DNA from: a virus
DNA length: 29,669 bases
Virus record (IMG/VR): IMGVR_UViG_3300027749_000026
Coordinates: 1-29,669 of that record
Reading direction: 5' to 3' (one strand)
Shown here: positions 1-8,545 of the stretch, one piece after another
How positions within the stretch are numbered: position 1 is the stretch's first letter
Layout of the letters: every line of letters starts with the position of its first letter
Program-made: the position numbers and the translations under genes
The notes under the pieces: model-generated
Databases searched by the model: none
Told to the model about the DNA's origin: nothing
Seen by the model: only the letters and a program-made list of their open reading frames with translations

Positions 1-127
1 AGTCAGCCATATCTAATACTTTAACTTGGTTCATATCGTTCAACAAACCTGTTGCGAAGTGAAGGTTAGAAGTGGTAGTAGCAATACCTGTGTTATCAGC
101 TAATCCGTTAGCCATAAATACTGGTAA
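1..127. repeat. Terminal direct repeat, left copy (assembly overlap)
   Basis: These 127 bases are identical to 29543-29669. Both copies lie in the same frame of the major capsid gene, and joining them restores one open reading frame of 317 codons. The length is a common assembler k-mer size, so this looks like the overlap of a circular contig and not a biological terminal repeat. I infer a circular or circularly permuted genome of 29,542 bp. Confidence 0.95.
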
Positions 128-847
128 ACCATCGAAAGAAAGACTTCCGTTTGTGTACCATTGTGTACCTTGATTGTTAGTACCATTAGCACCTAATCCT
201 GAAGCACCGAATCCACCTAAAGCACGAATGTATGCTTTAACGATGTTTTGAGAAAGGTACAATTTCAAGTCAGGTTGACCGTACAAACGTGAAGGAATAG
301 CATCAACGATAGAACCGATTTGAGCAACAACGTTAGCAGCAGTAACTGTTGTACCTGCAACTTCTTGTGCAGATGGTAAAGCAGCGTCTGTAGTCAATTG
401 TGTCATGATACCTGCGAACTGACCTGCAGTAGCGTTAACTCCTGTCCAAATTGTTGTTTCCATTGCAGAAGATACTTTGTTTGCAACATATCCGATAAGG
501 TAATCAGAGAAAGATTTAGGAAGTACATCAAATGCAGAATATCCCATCTCAGCAGCTTGCCAAGTTGAATGGAAATCTTTTTTACACAATTGTAAATTAA
601 CTTGGAACTCCTCAGGTTGAAGAACTTTCTCAGTCAATGTCAATGTAGATGTAGCACTGAAATCACAAGTTGCGTCTTTAACGACTGCATCACTTCCGAT
701 TTTTTGAATAACTTGTTTGAACTTTACGTTCGGGTGAATAGTTAAACCACCTTGTTCTAATGTTGGTGCAGACAATAAAGCTGCGGCAATGTACTTACCT
801 GCAAATTCTCCAGCGTAAGTAGTAGTAATTGATGTTGTAGTTGCCAT
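1..847 (-). CDS. Major capsid protein, N-terminal 282 residues (gene crosses the circle junction)
   Basis: The gene starts with ATG at 847 and runs off the window at base 1. Across the 127-bp overlap it continues from 29542 to a stop at 29436, giving 317 residues in all. The protein begins MATTTSITTTYAGEFAGKY and is rich in Ala, Thr and Val. I recognise it as a capsid-type protein of Bacteroidetes siphoviruses, presumably HK97-fold, but the fold cannot be proved by reading. Its place right after a prohead protease and a scaffold candidate supports the call. A terminator sits just past its stop (29386-29415), as expected for a highly expressed product. The leader is A/T-rich with no Shine-Dalgarno sequence. 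A tail or other virion protein is the main alternative. Confidence 0.8.
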   Translation of the reverse strand, partial: MATTTSITTTYAGEFAGKYIAAALLSAPTLEQGGLTIHPNVKFKQVIQKIGSDAVVKDATCDFSATSTLTLTEKVLQPEEFQVNLQLCKKDFHSTWQAAEMGYSAFDVLPKSFSDYLIGYVANKVSSAMETTIWTGVNATAGQFAGIMTQLTTDAALPSAQEVAGTTVTAANVVAQIGSIVDAIPSRLYGQPDLKLYLSQNIVKAYIRALGGFGASGLGANGTNNQGTQWYTNGSLSFDGLPVFMANGLADNTGIATTTSNLHFATGLLNDMNQVKVLDMAD

Positions 848-873
848 TTTTTATAAATGTTTGTTAGTTAATA

Positions 874-1458
874 TTATTTGTTTAATTTTTCAAAGATTGA
901 ATCCAAAGAAGTTTTAGTTCTGTTTTGTGCAAACTTAAACATCTCTACTGGTTTCGTGTTTTCAGGATTGTGCATAATCGGTTTTGGCTCTTCTGAAAGT
1001 TCGGTTGCTTCTGTTGCAACTTCTTCAACTTTAGAAAGCAATTCCAATTTAGCTTTCAATTCAATATTTTCTGTTTTTAATGCTTCGATTTCTGAGAAGA
1101 ATGTTTCTTTAACGATAGACTCAACTGTTTTCTTTGGAGCAGATACTTCTTCAGCAGCAGCTACAGGAACTTCAGGAGCAACCTCATCTTCAGGAGCTAC
1201 TTCTTCACCCATTGGAGCAGGTTTAACTTCTTTGATCATTCCTTCTACTTCTACTACTAAAATCATTCCATTCTCTAATTCATATTCACCAATCGGCAAA
1301 GGAATTTTTTGCTCATCTGGAGTAACGATAAATACTTCGTTGTCCATTTCAAATGCGTCTGCTTCAAGAACCGTAGTTCCGTCTGCTAACTTCATCATTT
1401 CTAAACTCACTTCCATTCCTAGAAGTGCTTTGATTTTGTTGATTGTGCTATTTTTCAT
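874..1458 (-). CDS. Putative scaffold protein
   Basis: This acidic 194-residue protein lies between the XkdF-like protease (with one small gene between) and the major capsid gene, the usual position of a capsid scaffold. Residues about 75-110 are a low-complexity Glu/Pro/Ala/Val stretch, followed at about 112-145 by a heptad-like helical segment that could form a coiled coil. The C-terminal end is polar and basic (KLNK). High charge, a coiled coil and a position before the capsid gene are typical of scaffold proteins that guide shell assembly and are then digested by the protease. No sequence motif proves this. The start follows an AT-rich leader of about 55 bases after the previous gene. A 202-codon reading frame on the opposite strand is a shadow of this gene. 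Confidence 0.55.
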   Translation of the reverse strand: MKNSTINKIKALLGMEVSLEMMKLADGTTVLEADAFEMDNEVFIVTPDEQKIPLPIGEYELENGMILVVEVEGMIKEVKPAPMGEEVAPEDEVAPEVPVAAAEEVSAPKKTVESIVKETFFSEIEALKTENIELKAKLELLSKVEEVATEATELSEEPKPIMHNPENTKPVEMFKFAQNRTKTSLDSIFEKLNK

Positions 1459-1514
1459 AAATTGTTTTTATTTATATATTATTTAAACGATTGTATTTTA
1501 GTTATGTTGTATTT

Positions 1515-1718
1515 TTATCCGTTCTGACGAATGATTAATGTAGTACCTGAACTAATTGTTACAGATACATTTTCAGTTCCTGTAGTCGTTCCTATGCCTT
1601 GTGCTTGAAGACTACCATCGCAACATTTCGATGAGTATTTTCCGTTTTCACATAGACATCCTCTTTTACCACCTTTTGGACTTGAGTAACTCGGTGTTTT
1701 AAATTTTGCCATCTTCAA
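1515..1718 (-). CDS. Small Cys/Gly-rich conserved phage protein
   Basis: This basic protein of 67 residues (65 if the second Met is used) starts inside the last codons of the protease gene. Its centre carries the cysteine motif CLCENGKYSSKCCDG followed by QAQGIG, and its end is Thr/Ser-rich and probably beta-structured. I recall this cysteine block as recurring in small proteins beside the capsid genes of flavobacterial phages and prophages, but I know of no function. Four cysteines in 13 residues could bind a metal. The place between protease and scaffold suggests a role in the capsid, perhaps as a minor or decoration protein, which is inference. It overlaps the upstream gene by 14-20 bases, which suggests coupled translation. 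Confidence 0.6.
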   Translation of the reverse strand: MKMAKFKTPSYSSPKGGKRGCLCENGKYSSKCCDGSLQAQGIGTTTGTENVSVTISSGTTLIIRQNG

Positions 1719-2289
1719 TAATTATTTGTTTGATTTGTTCCAATAATAAATCTTCTCCACTTAACATTGACATTTCTAACTTGTCAGCGAAGTAACCTTC
1801 GATTGAGAATCCTTTTACTTTACCTGCTTTAACATCTTGCCAAACTTCCTCGTTGTTTACCTTCATTGATATCATCCAAGTTCCTTTTGGCAAATCAAAG
1901 CCATAAAATCGGGATTTATCCGATTTACTATCGTCAATAATCCAACTTTCTACAACCGACATTCCTTTAAGTTTCTTGTCGTGTTCGTATGTAGCGTTGT
2001 TTTGATTTGAGTTCATTAAGAATAACTCTGATGCTTGACGAACGGTGTTCTCAGAAAAGTATATGTAGTATTCTTCTTTTGTCTTTTCGTTTACTCTGTA
2101 GATTTGTTTGTTAGGAACTAATGCAGCACCCATAAGGATGCGTTTCTCTGCGTCTATTTCTTTTAACTCTACTTCGTGTTTTGCTAGATAAATAAAGTTT
2201 TCCTCTATTGCTGGAGAATGAACTACAGAAACTGCATCAATTCCGCTTAATTCATCTTTTGAGTCTATTACTAATTCAACTATTTTCAT
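1699..2289 (-). CDS. XkdF-like prohead serine protease
   Basis: This 196-residue protein resembles the XkdF family of phage serine proteases, which have a herpesvirus-protease-like fold. The likely catalytic His is in YEHD (His103) and the Ser is in KGFSIEGYF (Ser162). The N-terminal stretch up to about residue 30 (ending in VVHSPAIEENF) is also typical. Such enzymes act inside the procapsid, removing scaffold and trimming the capsid protein before packaging. Capsid and scaffold candidates follow at once, in the expected order. The 26 residues after the catalytic domain end in an Ile/Leu-rich helix. The family call rests on motif recognition and gene order. I could not identify the third catalytic residue. 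Confidence 0.72.
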   Translation of the reverse strand: MKIVELVIDSKDELSGIDAVSVVHSPAIEENFIYLAKHEVELKEIDAEKRILMGAALVPNKQIYRVNEKTKEEYYIYFSENTVRQASELFLMNSNQNNATYEHDKKLKGMSVVESWIIDDSKSDKSRFYGFDLPKGTWMISMKVNNEEVWQDVKAGKVKGFSIEGYFADKLEMSMLSGEDLLLEQIKQIIIEDGKI

Positions 2290-2303
2290 AATATTAAAAC
2301 GTT

Positions 2304-4172
2304 TTATTGTACTAATGTTGCATTTTCAATTCTGTTTCTATCTAAACTTTGTGCAGTTGACATATCACCTGAAACCACATATGCCTTCATTGGTTTCTGT
2401 TGAAGTTGTCCAAGTTGATTGATTCCTGAGTTTCCTACAACGTTAAAGTTTGCAGACATAACTCCACTTCCTCCAGCTCCACTATTACCTCCTAAATCAC
2501 CACCGCCACCACCACTTGGTGCGCCTCCTCCACCTAATGATTTTAATGCTTTAGCAGTCGCTGCAATATTTGCTGCTATTCCAATACCTGCGCTAATTTT
2601 ATTTATGGCTAATTTGCTTGCTTTATATGCTACACCTGCAGGGCCCATTAATGCTGCTGCTGCACTATCTGCTGCGTTTGCAGTTTGAGTGCTAATAATA
2701 ATTTTAGCAATACCAATAGCAGATTCTGCAACAACTGCTGCTTTTTGTACTCCTTTGGATTTTTCAAATACTCCTTTAATTAATTGTATTCCTGCTAATG
2801 CAACATTTAAACTTTCTTGTTGTATAGCTCTCTTTTGTTCTGCTACTGCTAGAGCTGCTGCAATTTCTTTATCTTTTGATATTTTAGTTGCTGCTTCTTC
2901 TTTTAATCTTGCTTCTTGTTTTTGCTTATAGTCTAAGTCTTGATATTTTAAGTTGATGTCATTCAACTCATTCATTTTAGCCAGTTCTATTTCTGCTAAC
3001 GCATCTTTGTTTTCTCCTGCTAATGTTTCTAAAGTAAAGTATTTATCTTGTACTGCTAATTCTTCTTTTTGTTGATCGTTTAAAGTATTGAGATGGTTTT
3101 GCTCTGCTATGTCTTGGATTGAATTATCAAACTCCTGTTGTCTTTCTAATGCAAGACGTTTAGCGTCAGCATCTGCTTGGTCTACTACTTCTTGTTTTGC
3201 CTTTGCTGCTGCTGCTGCTTGTTCTCTTGCTTCTTTTGCTCTATCCTTGCTATTTTGAATTGCTGTTGCTTTAGCATCGGCATCCATCCCCTCAAGTTCG
3301 GTTGCTAAGGCATCACGTTGAGCTTGTGCTTGAGTTAAAGCATCAGCTGCGGCATCATATTGTTTTTGGCTTCCTGTTGATGAATATTTTAAATACAACT
3401 TCATTGCCGTATCTACTTCTTCTTCTAAAACAGATAATCGTTTTTTCGCACCACTTAAAGTAATGTTTGATAATTCCTTGTCTGATGCACCTCGTTTTTT
3501 TGCGTTGTTTAATTCACGTTGTGTTTGTCCATCTAAAATATCCGCATAATCAAAAGTTGATTTTTTAGTTTGAGCAATTTCTTCATTAGTTGCTTTTAAT
3601 TGTTTTTCTAATTTCTTTTGCTTTTTTTCTGCTTCTTCTGTTGAATCTCCAAAAGCACCCATTGCATTTGCTGCAACAGCAAGAGCAGTAATTAACAAAC
3701 CAATTCCTGTAACTGTAAAAGCTTTACCTGCAGTTGTCATTCCTTGAAATGAAGTTACTGCTAAATCTTTTAGTTTTTTAAAGGAAGTTCCTGCTTTAAA
3801 AATACCTTCAACACCATCTGCTAAAGCCATTGCAGATTGAACTTTCAATAATGCTTCTTCAACCTTTCCACTTTGTATTCCTAATACCCCAAGCGAACCT
3901 TGAACTGCCTGAAATCCATTTAATACACCTGTAATACTTCCTGTAATTGCCTGAAACTTTCCTTCAATACCAATAGATTTTAACGTTTTATTGGTTTGCT
4001 TAATTTCTTTCTCAAGAGATCGTACATTATCTGCAGCATTAGCAACCTCTTGTGATGAACTGCCAAATTTATCTGCTAATTCCTGAACTGCTTGTTTAGC
4101 TTGTCTTAATTGGTCTTTTAAACCACCTAAGTTGGAATTTATTTCTAATTCTATTACTTTCTTTTCAGCCAT
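2304..4172 (-). CDS. Tail tape measure protein
   Basis: This 622-residue protein shows the tape-measure pattern. Long helical, coiled-coil-prone stretches occur at about 10-65, 178-235 and 300-440. A strongly hydrophobic segment lies near 151-173, and a second Ala/Ile-rich hydrophobic region spans about 470-540. A Gly/Ser-rich low-complexity linker follows at about 543-570. Tape measure proteins set tail length and may help pass DNA through the host membrane. By the usual rule of about 0.15 nm per residue, the tail would be near 90-95 nm, which is short for a siphovirus. The gene shares one base with the stop of the preceding 51-residue gene (TGATG), so translation is probably coupled. It lies next to the tail-tip genes and before the capsid genes, an unusual order. 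Confidence 0.8.
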   Translation of the reverse strand: MAEKKVIELEINSNLGGLKDQLRQAKQAVQELADKFGSSSQEVANAADNVRSLEKEIKQTNKTLKSIGIEGKFQAITGSITGVLNGFQAVQGSLGVLGIQSGKVEEALLKVQSAMALADGVEGIFKAGTSFKKLKDLAVTSFQGMTTAGKAFTVTGIGLLITALAVAANAMGAFGDSTEEAEKKQKKLEKQLKATNEEIAQTKKSTFDYADILDGQTQRELNNAKKRGASDKELSNITLSGAKKRLSVLEEEVDTAMKLYLKYSSTGSQKQYDAAADALTQAQAQRDALATELEGMDADAKATAIQNSKDRAKEAREQAAAAAKAKQEVVDQADADAKRLALERQQEFDNSIQDIAEQNHLNTLNDQQKEELAVQDKYFTLETLAGENKDALAEIELAKMNELNDINLKYQDLDYKQKQEARLKEEAATKISKDKEIAAALAVAEQKRAIQQESLNVALAGIQLIKGVFEKSKGVQKAAVVAESAIGIAKIIISTQTANAADSAAAALMGPAGVAYKASKLAINKISAGIGIAANIAATAKALKSLGGGGAPSGGGGGDLGGNSGAGGSGVMSANFNVVGNSGINQLGQLQQKPMKAYVVSGDMSTAQSLDRNRIENATLVQ

Positions 4173-4327
4173 CAGTTAACTTTTTTACGTGCGTTTTTTC
4201 TTATCTCTTGTCTTGTCATTTTACGAAAGGAAGTTGTGTAAGCATATTTCCCTTTGGCTATGTCTATGTTTTCTGATACCCCGTAGTAGTTGTCTATCGA
4301 AAGCATTGCTATTATGTTCTTTATCAT
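4172..4327 (-). CDS. Small basic protein between tail tip and tape measure genes
   Basis: This 51-residue protein begins MIKNIIAMLSIDNYYG and ends in a Lys/Arg-rich tail. It fills the gap between the 757-residue tail gene and the tape measure gene exactly: its ATG overlaps the upstream stop (ATGA) and its own stop overlaps the next ATG (TGATG). This double coupling is good evidence that it is real despite its size. The helical, basic C-terminus could bind nucleic acid or a partner protein. I do not recognise a family. A small tail assembly factor is possible from position alone. Confidence 0.6.
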   Translation of the reverse strand: MIKNIIAMLSIDNYYGVSENIDIAKGKYAYTTSFRKMTRQEIRKNARKKVN

Positions 4328-6597
4328 TGTTGTAAGATATTTATGGTTCGTGTTTGTGTAATTCCACTATTTAATGTGTAGGTAACTAATACAGGGTAAA
4401 CCGTTCCTGCAGTTCCACTAGGTAAAGTAACAGTTACCAACTGACTTGCATAAATTAAACTAGGCGTAATAGTTACGTCAGGATTAGATGAAGTCATTAA
4501 CGCAGAATAAGTATCGTTTACAAAGTCAATAGATAATTGAATGTCTCCTCCATCAACTCCTACGTTTGGAATCTGAGTAGAATTTACCATCGGTCTAAAG
4601 TCTAAAATCAACTGAAAGTTTACCTCTCCAGTAGTAAGATTAGATTGCATTGAATTAATGATGTAGCGTTTATCTCTGATTACTAATCTATCGTTTAATC
4701 GTAGTCCTGTAAGTAAAGCAATAGGCAAAATAGTTTTAACGCTAATCAACCGTTGTTTTAAGTTGTAAAGATTATACAAGTACGAAAAGTAGTATGTACC
4801 AAATAACGTTTGTTGTACCGGAACATTGAGTATAGTGGAAATGTCAGGTGCAAAGTTTAAAGTGTAGTCCGTTAAGTTGGTGTATAGGTCTTGACCGAAT
4901 GGTGTGTAGTTTGTAATGTTGCTTGTCGTACTTCCGTTGTTAAAATGGAAGTCAACGTCTTTATTGTCGTATTGATAAAGCAAAATTGGTTTAGGAACAT
5001 ACGGAGCAAACTCATTGTTTAGTGAGTAGCCTACTTGTAAGTTTGTACCTGTAAATTTAGTCTGTAAAAGATTCTCAAATGGTACGTCTAAAGTATATTC
5101 ATCTCCATCATACGGATATTGGTATGTCGTGTTTCCGTACTCTCTCATAAACAACTGACTGAACTGCTTGTTTAAGAATGATTCGGAATCCTGATACTTC
5201 ATTGTTATCTTTTTATAGAGCTTCATTCTGTCTACGTCAATAGTATCTACGTCTGTAAATGGAGAGATGTCCACTATTGCTCCTGCTGAATACCAATCGT
5301 CTAATGGTTCTACTTGAAAACTATTGTCCGTGATTCCGTAGCAAGTCATGTTGAAAATCTTAAGAATCCCACTAAAAAATTCACTTATCTTCATCACTGG
5401 AGATAATGATGCTAAATCTGTGTTTAAAACTAACGTATTTGTATAGCAGTCAACTTGACCAACTATTGGGAAAGTAGCACCACCTGTAACTGCATAAATT
5501 GTGTATGTAATTTTGAAATGAACTGAACCTGCTGCATTTGACCTCACTTTAAATGTATAGGTAGAGTCTAATCCAATTGTATTTTGAATGACAATAGAAG
5601 TTAATACTCCAGTACCTATAAAAGGAGTGCTTTGGTATAAGTTCCCATTTTGGTAAATATCTAACACATATCCTACTCCACTTGTAGCTGAAAATACATT
5701 AATTGAAATATTATGCGTTGTTAAATTTGGATTTTCGTAATCTTGAAATTTAACTTCAATCGAATTATCAGTAACATCTATTGAATTGGACGCATCATTT
5801 GAACTTGTGGTTATGTTATTAAAATCTACAATTTGTGATTCAGTAAAGAAATTAAATTCATTTTTGTTTTTATACCACAAAAACAATTTTGAGAATCTAT
5901 CGTCACTTAGAAAGTTTCCGTTTAATGAAATTCCGTATTTAGCTGCAATTTGTCCAAAGATTTTACTTACTCTAACTGCAGGAAATAACTCCCCATAATG
6001 AATGTGTCCTGCTGTGTTGTGTATGTCACTAGAACCACTCGTAGGTATCGTTAACCAACTTGGAGTAATTGTCGTAGGTGCTTGACCTGTCCAAGTCCAA
6101 ATTCTCTTAGAACTTATCAACGGGTATTTAACGTGATAAGCATTTGTATCGTCTGTTATTCTATTTTTTACTTCTGTACCTGTGTATGTGTGGTTTAAAT
6201 CTGTGTAGTTTAAATCTGATAATAAGTCCTCTCCAAAGTGGTCTAATAACGTTCTCCCTTCTCCGTAAAAAGATAGTGAGTAGCTTTCTGCTTGTCCGTT
6301 TTTTAGTTGTGCTTTATCAATCTGAATTTTACCCCTACGAAAGAAAGTTAAGTCAATTTCGATAAAAGCATTTCTACGAATGTTGTGGTCGATTGTCGCA
6401 TCTACATCACTCTGGTAAAAGTGTTGTAAGATTTGATTGTTGTAAGGCGAAGCAGGAACTGTGAAACTTTGTGAAAAGTCCGTGTAAGTTTTGGATATGT
6501 CCGCTACATTCTGTTGCGTTGACGTTACCTGAATTTGCTCATCGTTGAATAGTTCGAGTTTTTGTCCTTCGATATATACTTGTACCTTTCTATTCAT
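4324..6597 (-). CDS. Large tail-tip / baseplate-hub-like protein
   Basis: This 757-residue protein begins MNRKVQVYIEGQKLELFND and has an N-terminal region (about 1-120) of a type I recognise in tail-tip proteins of Bacteroidetes phages (FSQSFTVPAS). The middle is rich in beta structure, Thr, Asn and Tyr. The last 70 residues, with alternating hydrophobic and Thr residues, resemble an Ig-like or fibre-type beta domain. It lies directly before the tape measure block and directly after another tail protein, sharing one base with it (TAATG). A hub at the tail tip that contacts the cell or the fibre is the likely role. I saw no enzyme motif. Confidence in a tail role is good; in the exact part it is moderate. 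Confidence 0.62.
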   Translation of the reverse strand: MNRKVQVYIEGQKLELFNDEQIQVTSTQQNVADISKTYTDFSQSFTVPASPYNNQILQHFYQSDVDATIDHNIRRNAFIEIDLTFFRRGKIQIDKAQLKNGQAESYSLSFYGEGRTLLDHFGEDLLSDLNYTDLNHTYTGTEVKNRITDDTNAYHVKYPLISSKRIWTWTGQAPTTITPSWLTIPTSGSSDIHNTAGHIHYGELFPAVRVSKIFGQIAAKYGISLNGNFLSDDRFSKLFLWYKNKNEFNFFTESQIVDFNNITTSSNDASNSIDVTDNSIEVKFQDYENPNLTTHNISINVFSATSGVGYVLDIYQNGNLYQSTPFIGTGVLTSIVIQNTIGLDSTYTFKVRSNAAGSVHFKITYTIYAVTGGATFPIVGQVDCYTNTLVLNTDLASLSPVMKISEFFSGILKIFNMTCYGITDNSFQVEPLDDWYSAGAIVDISPFTDVDTIDVDRMKLYKKITMKYQDSESFLNKQFSQLFMREYGNTTYQYPYDGDEYTLDVPFENLLQTKFTGTNLQVGYSLNNEFAPYVPKPILLYQYDNKDVDFHFNNGSTTSNITNYTPFGQDLYTNLTDYTLNFAPDISTILNVPVQQTLFGTYYFSYLYNLYNLKQRLISVKTILPIALLTGLRLNDRLVIRDKRYIINSMQSNLTTGEVNFQLILDFRPMVNSTQIPNVGVDGGDIQLSIDFVNDTYSALMTSSNPDVTITPSLIYASQLVTVTLPSGTAGTVYPVLVTYTLNSGITQTRTINILQQ

Positions 6598-7643
6598 TAC
6601 ACTACAGAATTAATTGTGTCGTAAGCGTATTCAAAGTCGAGCTGGTAGTTAATCATATGTGTGTTTATGCTTTTGAAAAGCTCAGTTGATTTCGTGTTTA
6701 TCTTAACTGGTGATTTGTCTAGTAAGATTCTTTCGCTTAACATTAGTTGTTTAATTACCTCTGAGTAGCTTTCGTTTACCCAATCGGTGTTTACCTTAAC
6801 TTGTTCTTTTGCGTTCGTGTTAAATACTTTTCTTTGTCCTTCTAATACATCGTAAGCAGGATAAGTTTTAGGCATTAAATTGTATTCCGTGTTTTCAACA
6901 TTGATTGCTCGGTTACTTGCTTTAAAGAACCACTCAGTTTGCCACGCTCCGTATTTGTTTACAAAGTCGCATCTTACAGGCGTGTATTTACATTCTTCTT
7001 TAGGTTGAAAGGTTGCAGTCCATACCGTAGTACCTGCATTTATGATTTCCACCTTGTTCCCTGCACTTAAATAAGTTGAGTACACTCTTGGAAAGTCTTG
7101 TACGTTTAACGTTCCCAAAGACGAAGTATTGTTTGCTCCTGTTACTAGGTTTGTATATTTGATTGTATCTCCTGAAATGTTTTCAATTGTCAAGTGTCCG
7201 TAGTTTCCTGTTCCGTCTAGATAATAGTTGTAAGTTCCTTGATCCAAATGAACTCTAAATAAGTTAGGATTTGCTCCGTCCGTGTAATTACCGTAGCCTT
7301 CGTAAGCTCTGTAAAGTAATGTTGTTCCAAACTGAACGAATCCACCTGTAGTTTTCTTGAATGTCTTCACTCCTACCCAGCACCATTGAGCTGAAGGAGT
7401 AGGTGCGTTACTTGTTGTGATTGCTTGTAATGCGTTGTGATTAATAAACTCACGGATGTAAGGGGATAAATCGTAGTAAGTCGCAGGAGAACTTGACGAA
7501 GGAATGTTTTTACTCAACGTGTATGCTGGAGAAGCAGGTATTGGAGTACTATTTCCATTCCATAAGAATACCTGAATCATTGATGCAGTTTGTGATGCTT
7601 CGTTTATTGTTAGAATGTGCGGTGAACGTGCAAAAATTCCCAT
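6597..7643 (-). CDS. Putative distal tail protein
   Basis: This 348-residue, beta-rich protein begins MGIFARSPHILTINE. It has many aromatic, Asn and Thr residues, a Cys pair in KEECKYTPVRCDF, and a helical C-terminal third from about 285 (EVIKQLMLSERILLDKS). It has no signal peptide and no transmembrane segment. It is coupled by one-base overlaps (TAATG) to both the tail-completion-like gene before it and the large tail-tip gene after it, so the products are probably made in proportion. This position points to a distal tail or adaptor protein joining tail tube and tip. I recognise it as a conserved gene of flavobacterial siphoviruses but cannot name a characterised homologue. Confidence 0.5.
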   Translation of the reverse strand: MGIFARSPHILTINEASQTASMIQVFLWNGNSTPIPASPAYTLSKNIPSSSSPATYYDLSPYIREFINHNALQAITTSNAPTPSAQWCWVGVKTFKKTTGGFVQFGTTLLYRAYEGYGNYTDGANPNLFRVHLDQGTYNYYLDGTGNYGHLTIENISGDTIKYTNLVTGANNTSSLGTLNVQDFPRVYSTYLSAGNKVEIINAGTTVWTATFQPKEECKYTPVRCDFVNKYGAWQTEWFFKASNRAINVENTEYNLMPKTYPAYDVLEGQRKVFNTNAKEQVKVNTDWVNESYSEVIKQLMLSERILLDKSPVKINTKSTELFKSINTHMINYQLDFEYAYDTINSVV

Positions 7644-8149
7644 TATTTTTTAGTTAAGTAAATTGAATCGTTAAATAATTTTATTGCATCCACTCCGAAT
7701 GCGTCTACCAAATCTTGTGGTAATTTCTTGTATGCTTTTTCAAATGGTCTAGTAAAAAACAAACTAGGTTTGATTCCTTTCTTAAATATGTATCTTGACA
7801 AAGCAAATTGTAAACTCTTTCTACTTGCAAACTTTCCGTTTTTTCGTGGTGCTAATCCTTTACGAACTGCCCATTTATCAAATGCTTTCGGAGGCGGTGC
7901 TTTAGTAGTGTACTTGTAAGGCGTGTTAAACTTTCTTTCAGTACCTGATACTCCTTTGTCCTGATACAATCCGTACTCCTCCATTGAGAACTCCATCTCG
8001 AATGAATTAGCGTTAGCCTTTACACGTCCTTCTATTGAATCGTAAAGTTTACCTCCGTCTTTTCCTAGCTTACGCAAGTTCTTCTGCGATTCGCTGATGA
8101 CGTAGTTTTTAAACCTGTCTAATTCCTTTTGAAGTTCACTCTGCTTCAT
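7643..8149 (-). CDS. HK97-gp10-like tail completion / head-tail joining protein
   Basis: This 168-residue basic protein begins MKQSELQKELDRFKNYVI and contains the segments YGLYQDKGVSG (about 59-69) and KKGIKPSLFFTRPFEKA (about 123-139). I associate both with the gp10-like family of head-tail joining or tail completion proteins in Bacteroidetes phages. Such proteins cap or finish the tail at the neck. The middle is rich in Lys, Arg and Pro (APPPKAF). Its start lies inside the last codons of the preceding 42-residue gene and its stop overlaps the next start. Its place next to tail genes and away from the portal fits a tail-side role. Confidence 0.55.
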   Translation of the reverse strand: MKQSELQKELDRFKNYVISESQKNLRKLGKDGGKLYDSIEGRVKANANSFEMEFSMEEYGLYQDKGVSGTERKFNTPYKYTTKAPPPKAFDKWAVRKGLAPRKNGKFASRKSLQFALSRYIFKKGIKPSLFFTRPFEKAYKKLPQDLVDAFGVDAIKLFNDSIYLTKK

Positions 8150-8264
8150 CCTTTGGTTTACTAGCTTCGTTTAAGATATTCAAGATTGGAACTCCGAACT
8201 TCATCGGTAATTCACTTAAGATTGCTTCCAATTGCTTTACTTGTTCTTCTGATAGTGTTAACAT
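8136..8264 (-). CDS. 42-residue protein, tail operon
   Basis: This small acidic protein begins MLTLSEEQVKQLEAIL and is largely helical by composition. The reading frame fills the space between the 89-residue gene and the tail completion gene and overlaps the latter by 14 bases, as neighbouring genes here commonly do. Without it there would be a gap of about 125 bases in an otherwise packed operon. I do not recognise a family. A small tail assembly helper is possible. Confidence 0.55.
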   Translation of the reverse strand: MLTLSEEQVKQLEAILSELPMKFGVPILNILNEASKPKDEAE

Positions 8265-8274
8265 AGTCCGTGTT

Positions 8275-8544
8275 TTAGATGATTACTACTCCAATTGCTT
8301 CAGCGACATACTCATTCACCACTGAATTATCAGTACCCCAAGTTAAGAATTGTTCTTCAGTCAAGGTGTAATTGTCTTGTGATAATGTCTTTCCGTCTTC
8401 GGTTAGTAATTGCCAATAGGTTGTGCAAGTCGTTGCATCCGTTGCAAAGTTCAAAACTAACACGGATAATCGTGTTGCAGTACCTTCGTTAAGTGGGTAT
8501 ACGATTGGTTGAATCGCTACTCCGTTTGTTTGTGTTGTTTCCAT
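8275..8544 (-). CDS. Small protein next to the tail fibre gene
   Basis: An in-frame ATG lies upstream at 8625, but it falls inside the fibre gene. I chose ATG 8544, two bases after the fibre stop, giving 89 residues beginning METTQTNGVAIQPIVYPLNEG. The protein looks like mixed beta structure (VLVLNFATDATT; YWQLLTEDGKTL) and ends in a hydrophobic GVVII. I recall similar short proteins directly downstream of fibre genes in Bacteroidetes phages and prophages. A fibre-associated chaperone or minor tail protein is plausible from position only. Confidence 0.6.
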   Translation of the reverse strand: METTQTNGVAIQPIVYPLNEGTATRLSVLVLNFATDATTCTTYWQLLTEDGKTLSQDNYTLTEEQFLTWGTDNSVVNEYVAEAIGVVII

Positions 8545-8545
8545 A

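Noticed and set aside
878-1486. A 202-codon open frame on the plus strand
   Set aside because: It is antisense to the scaffold candidate. Its Ser/Thr-rich composition follows from the Glu/Ala-rich coding strand, and no promoter or coupled neighbours support it.
2419-2931. Two plus-strand frames rich in Pro and Ala
   Set aside because: They are the reverse of the Gly/Ala-rich end of the tape measure gene and are explained by its base composition.
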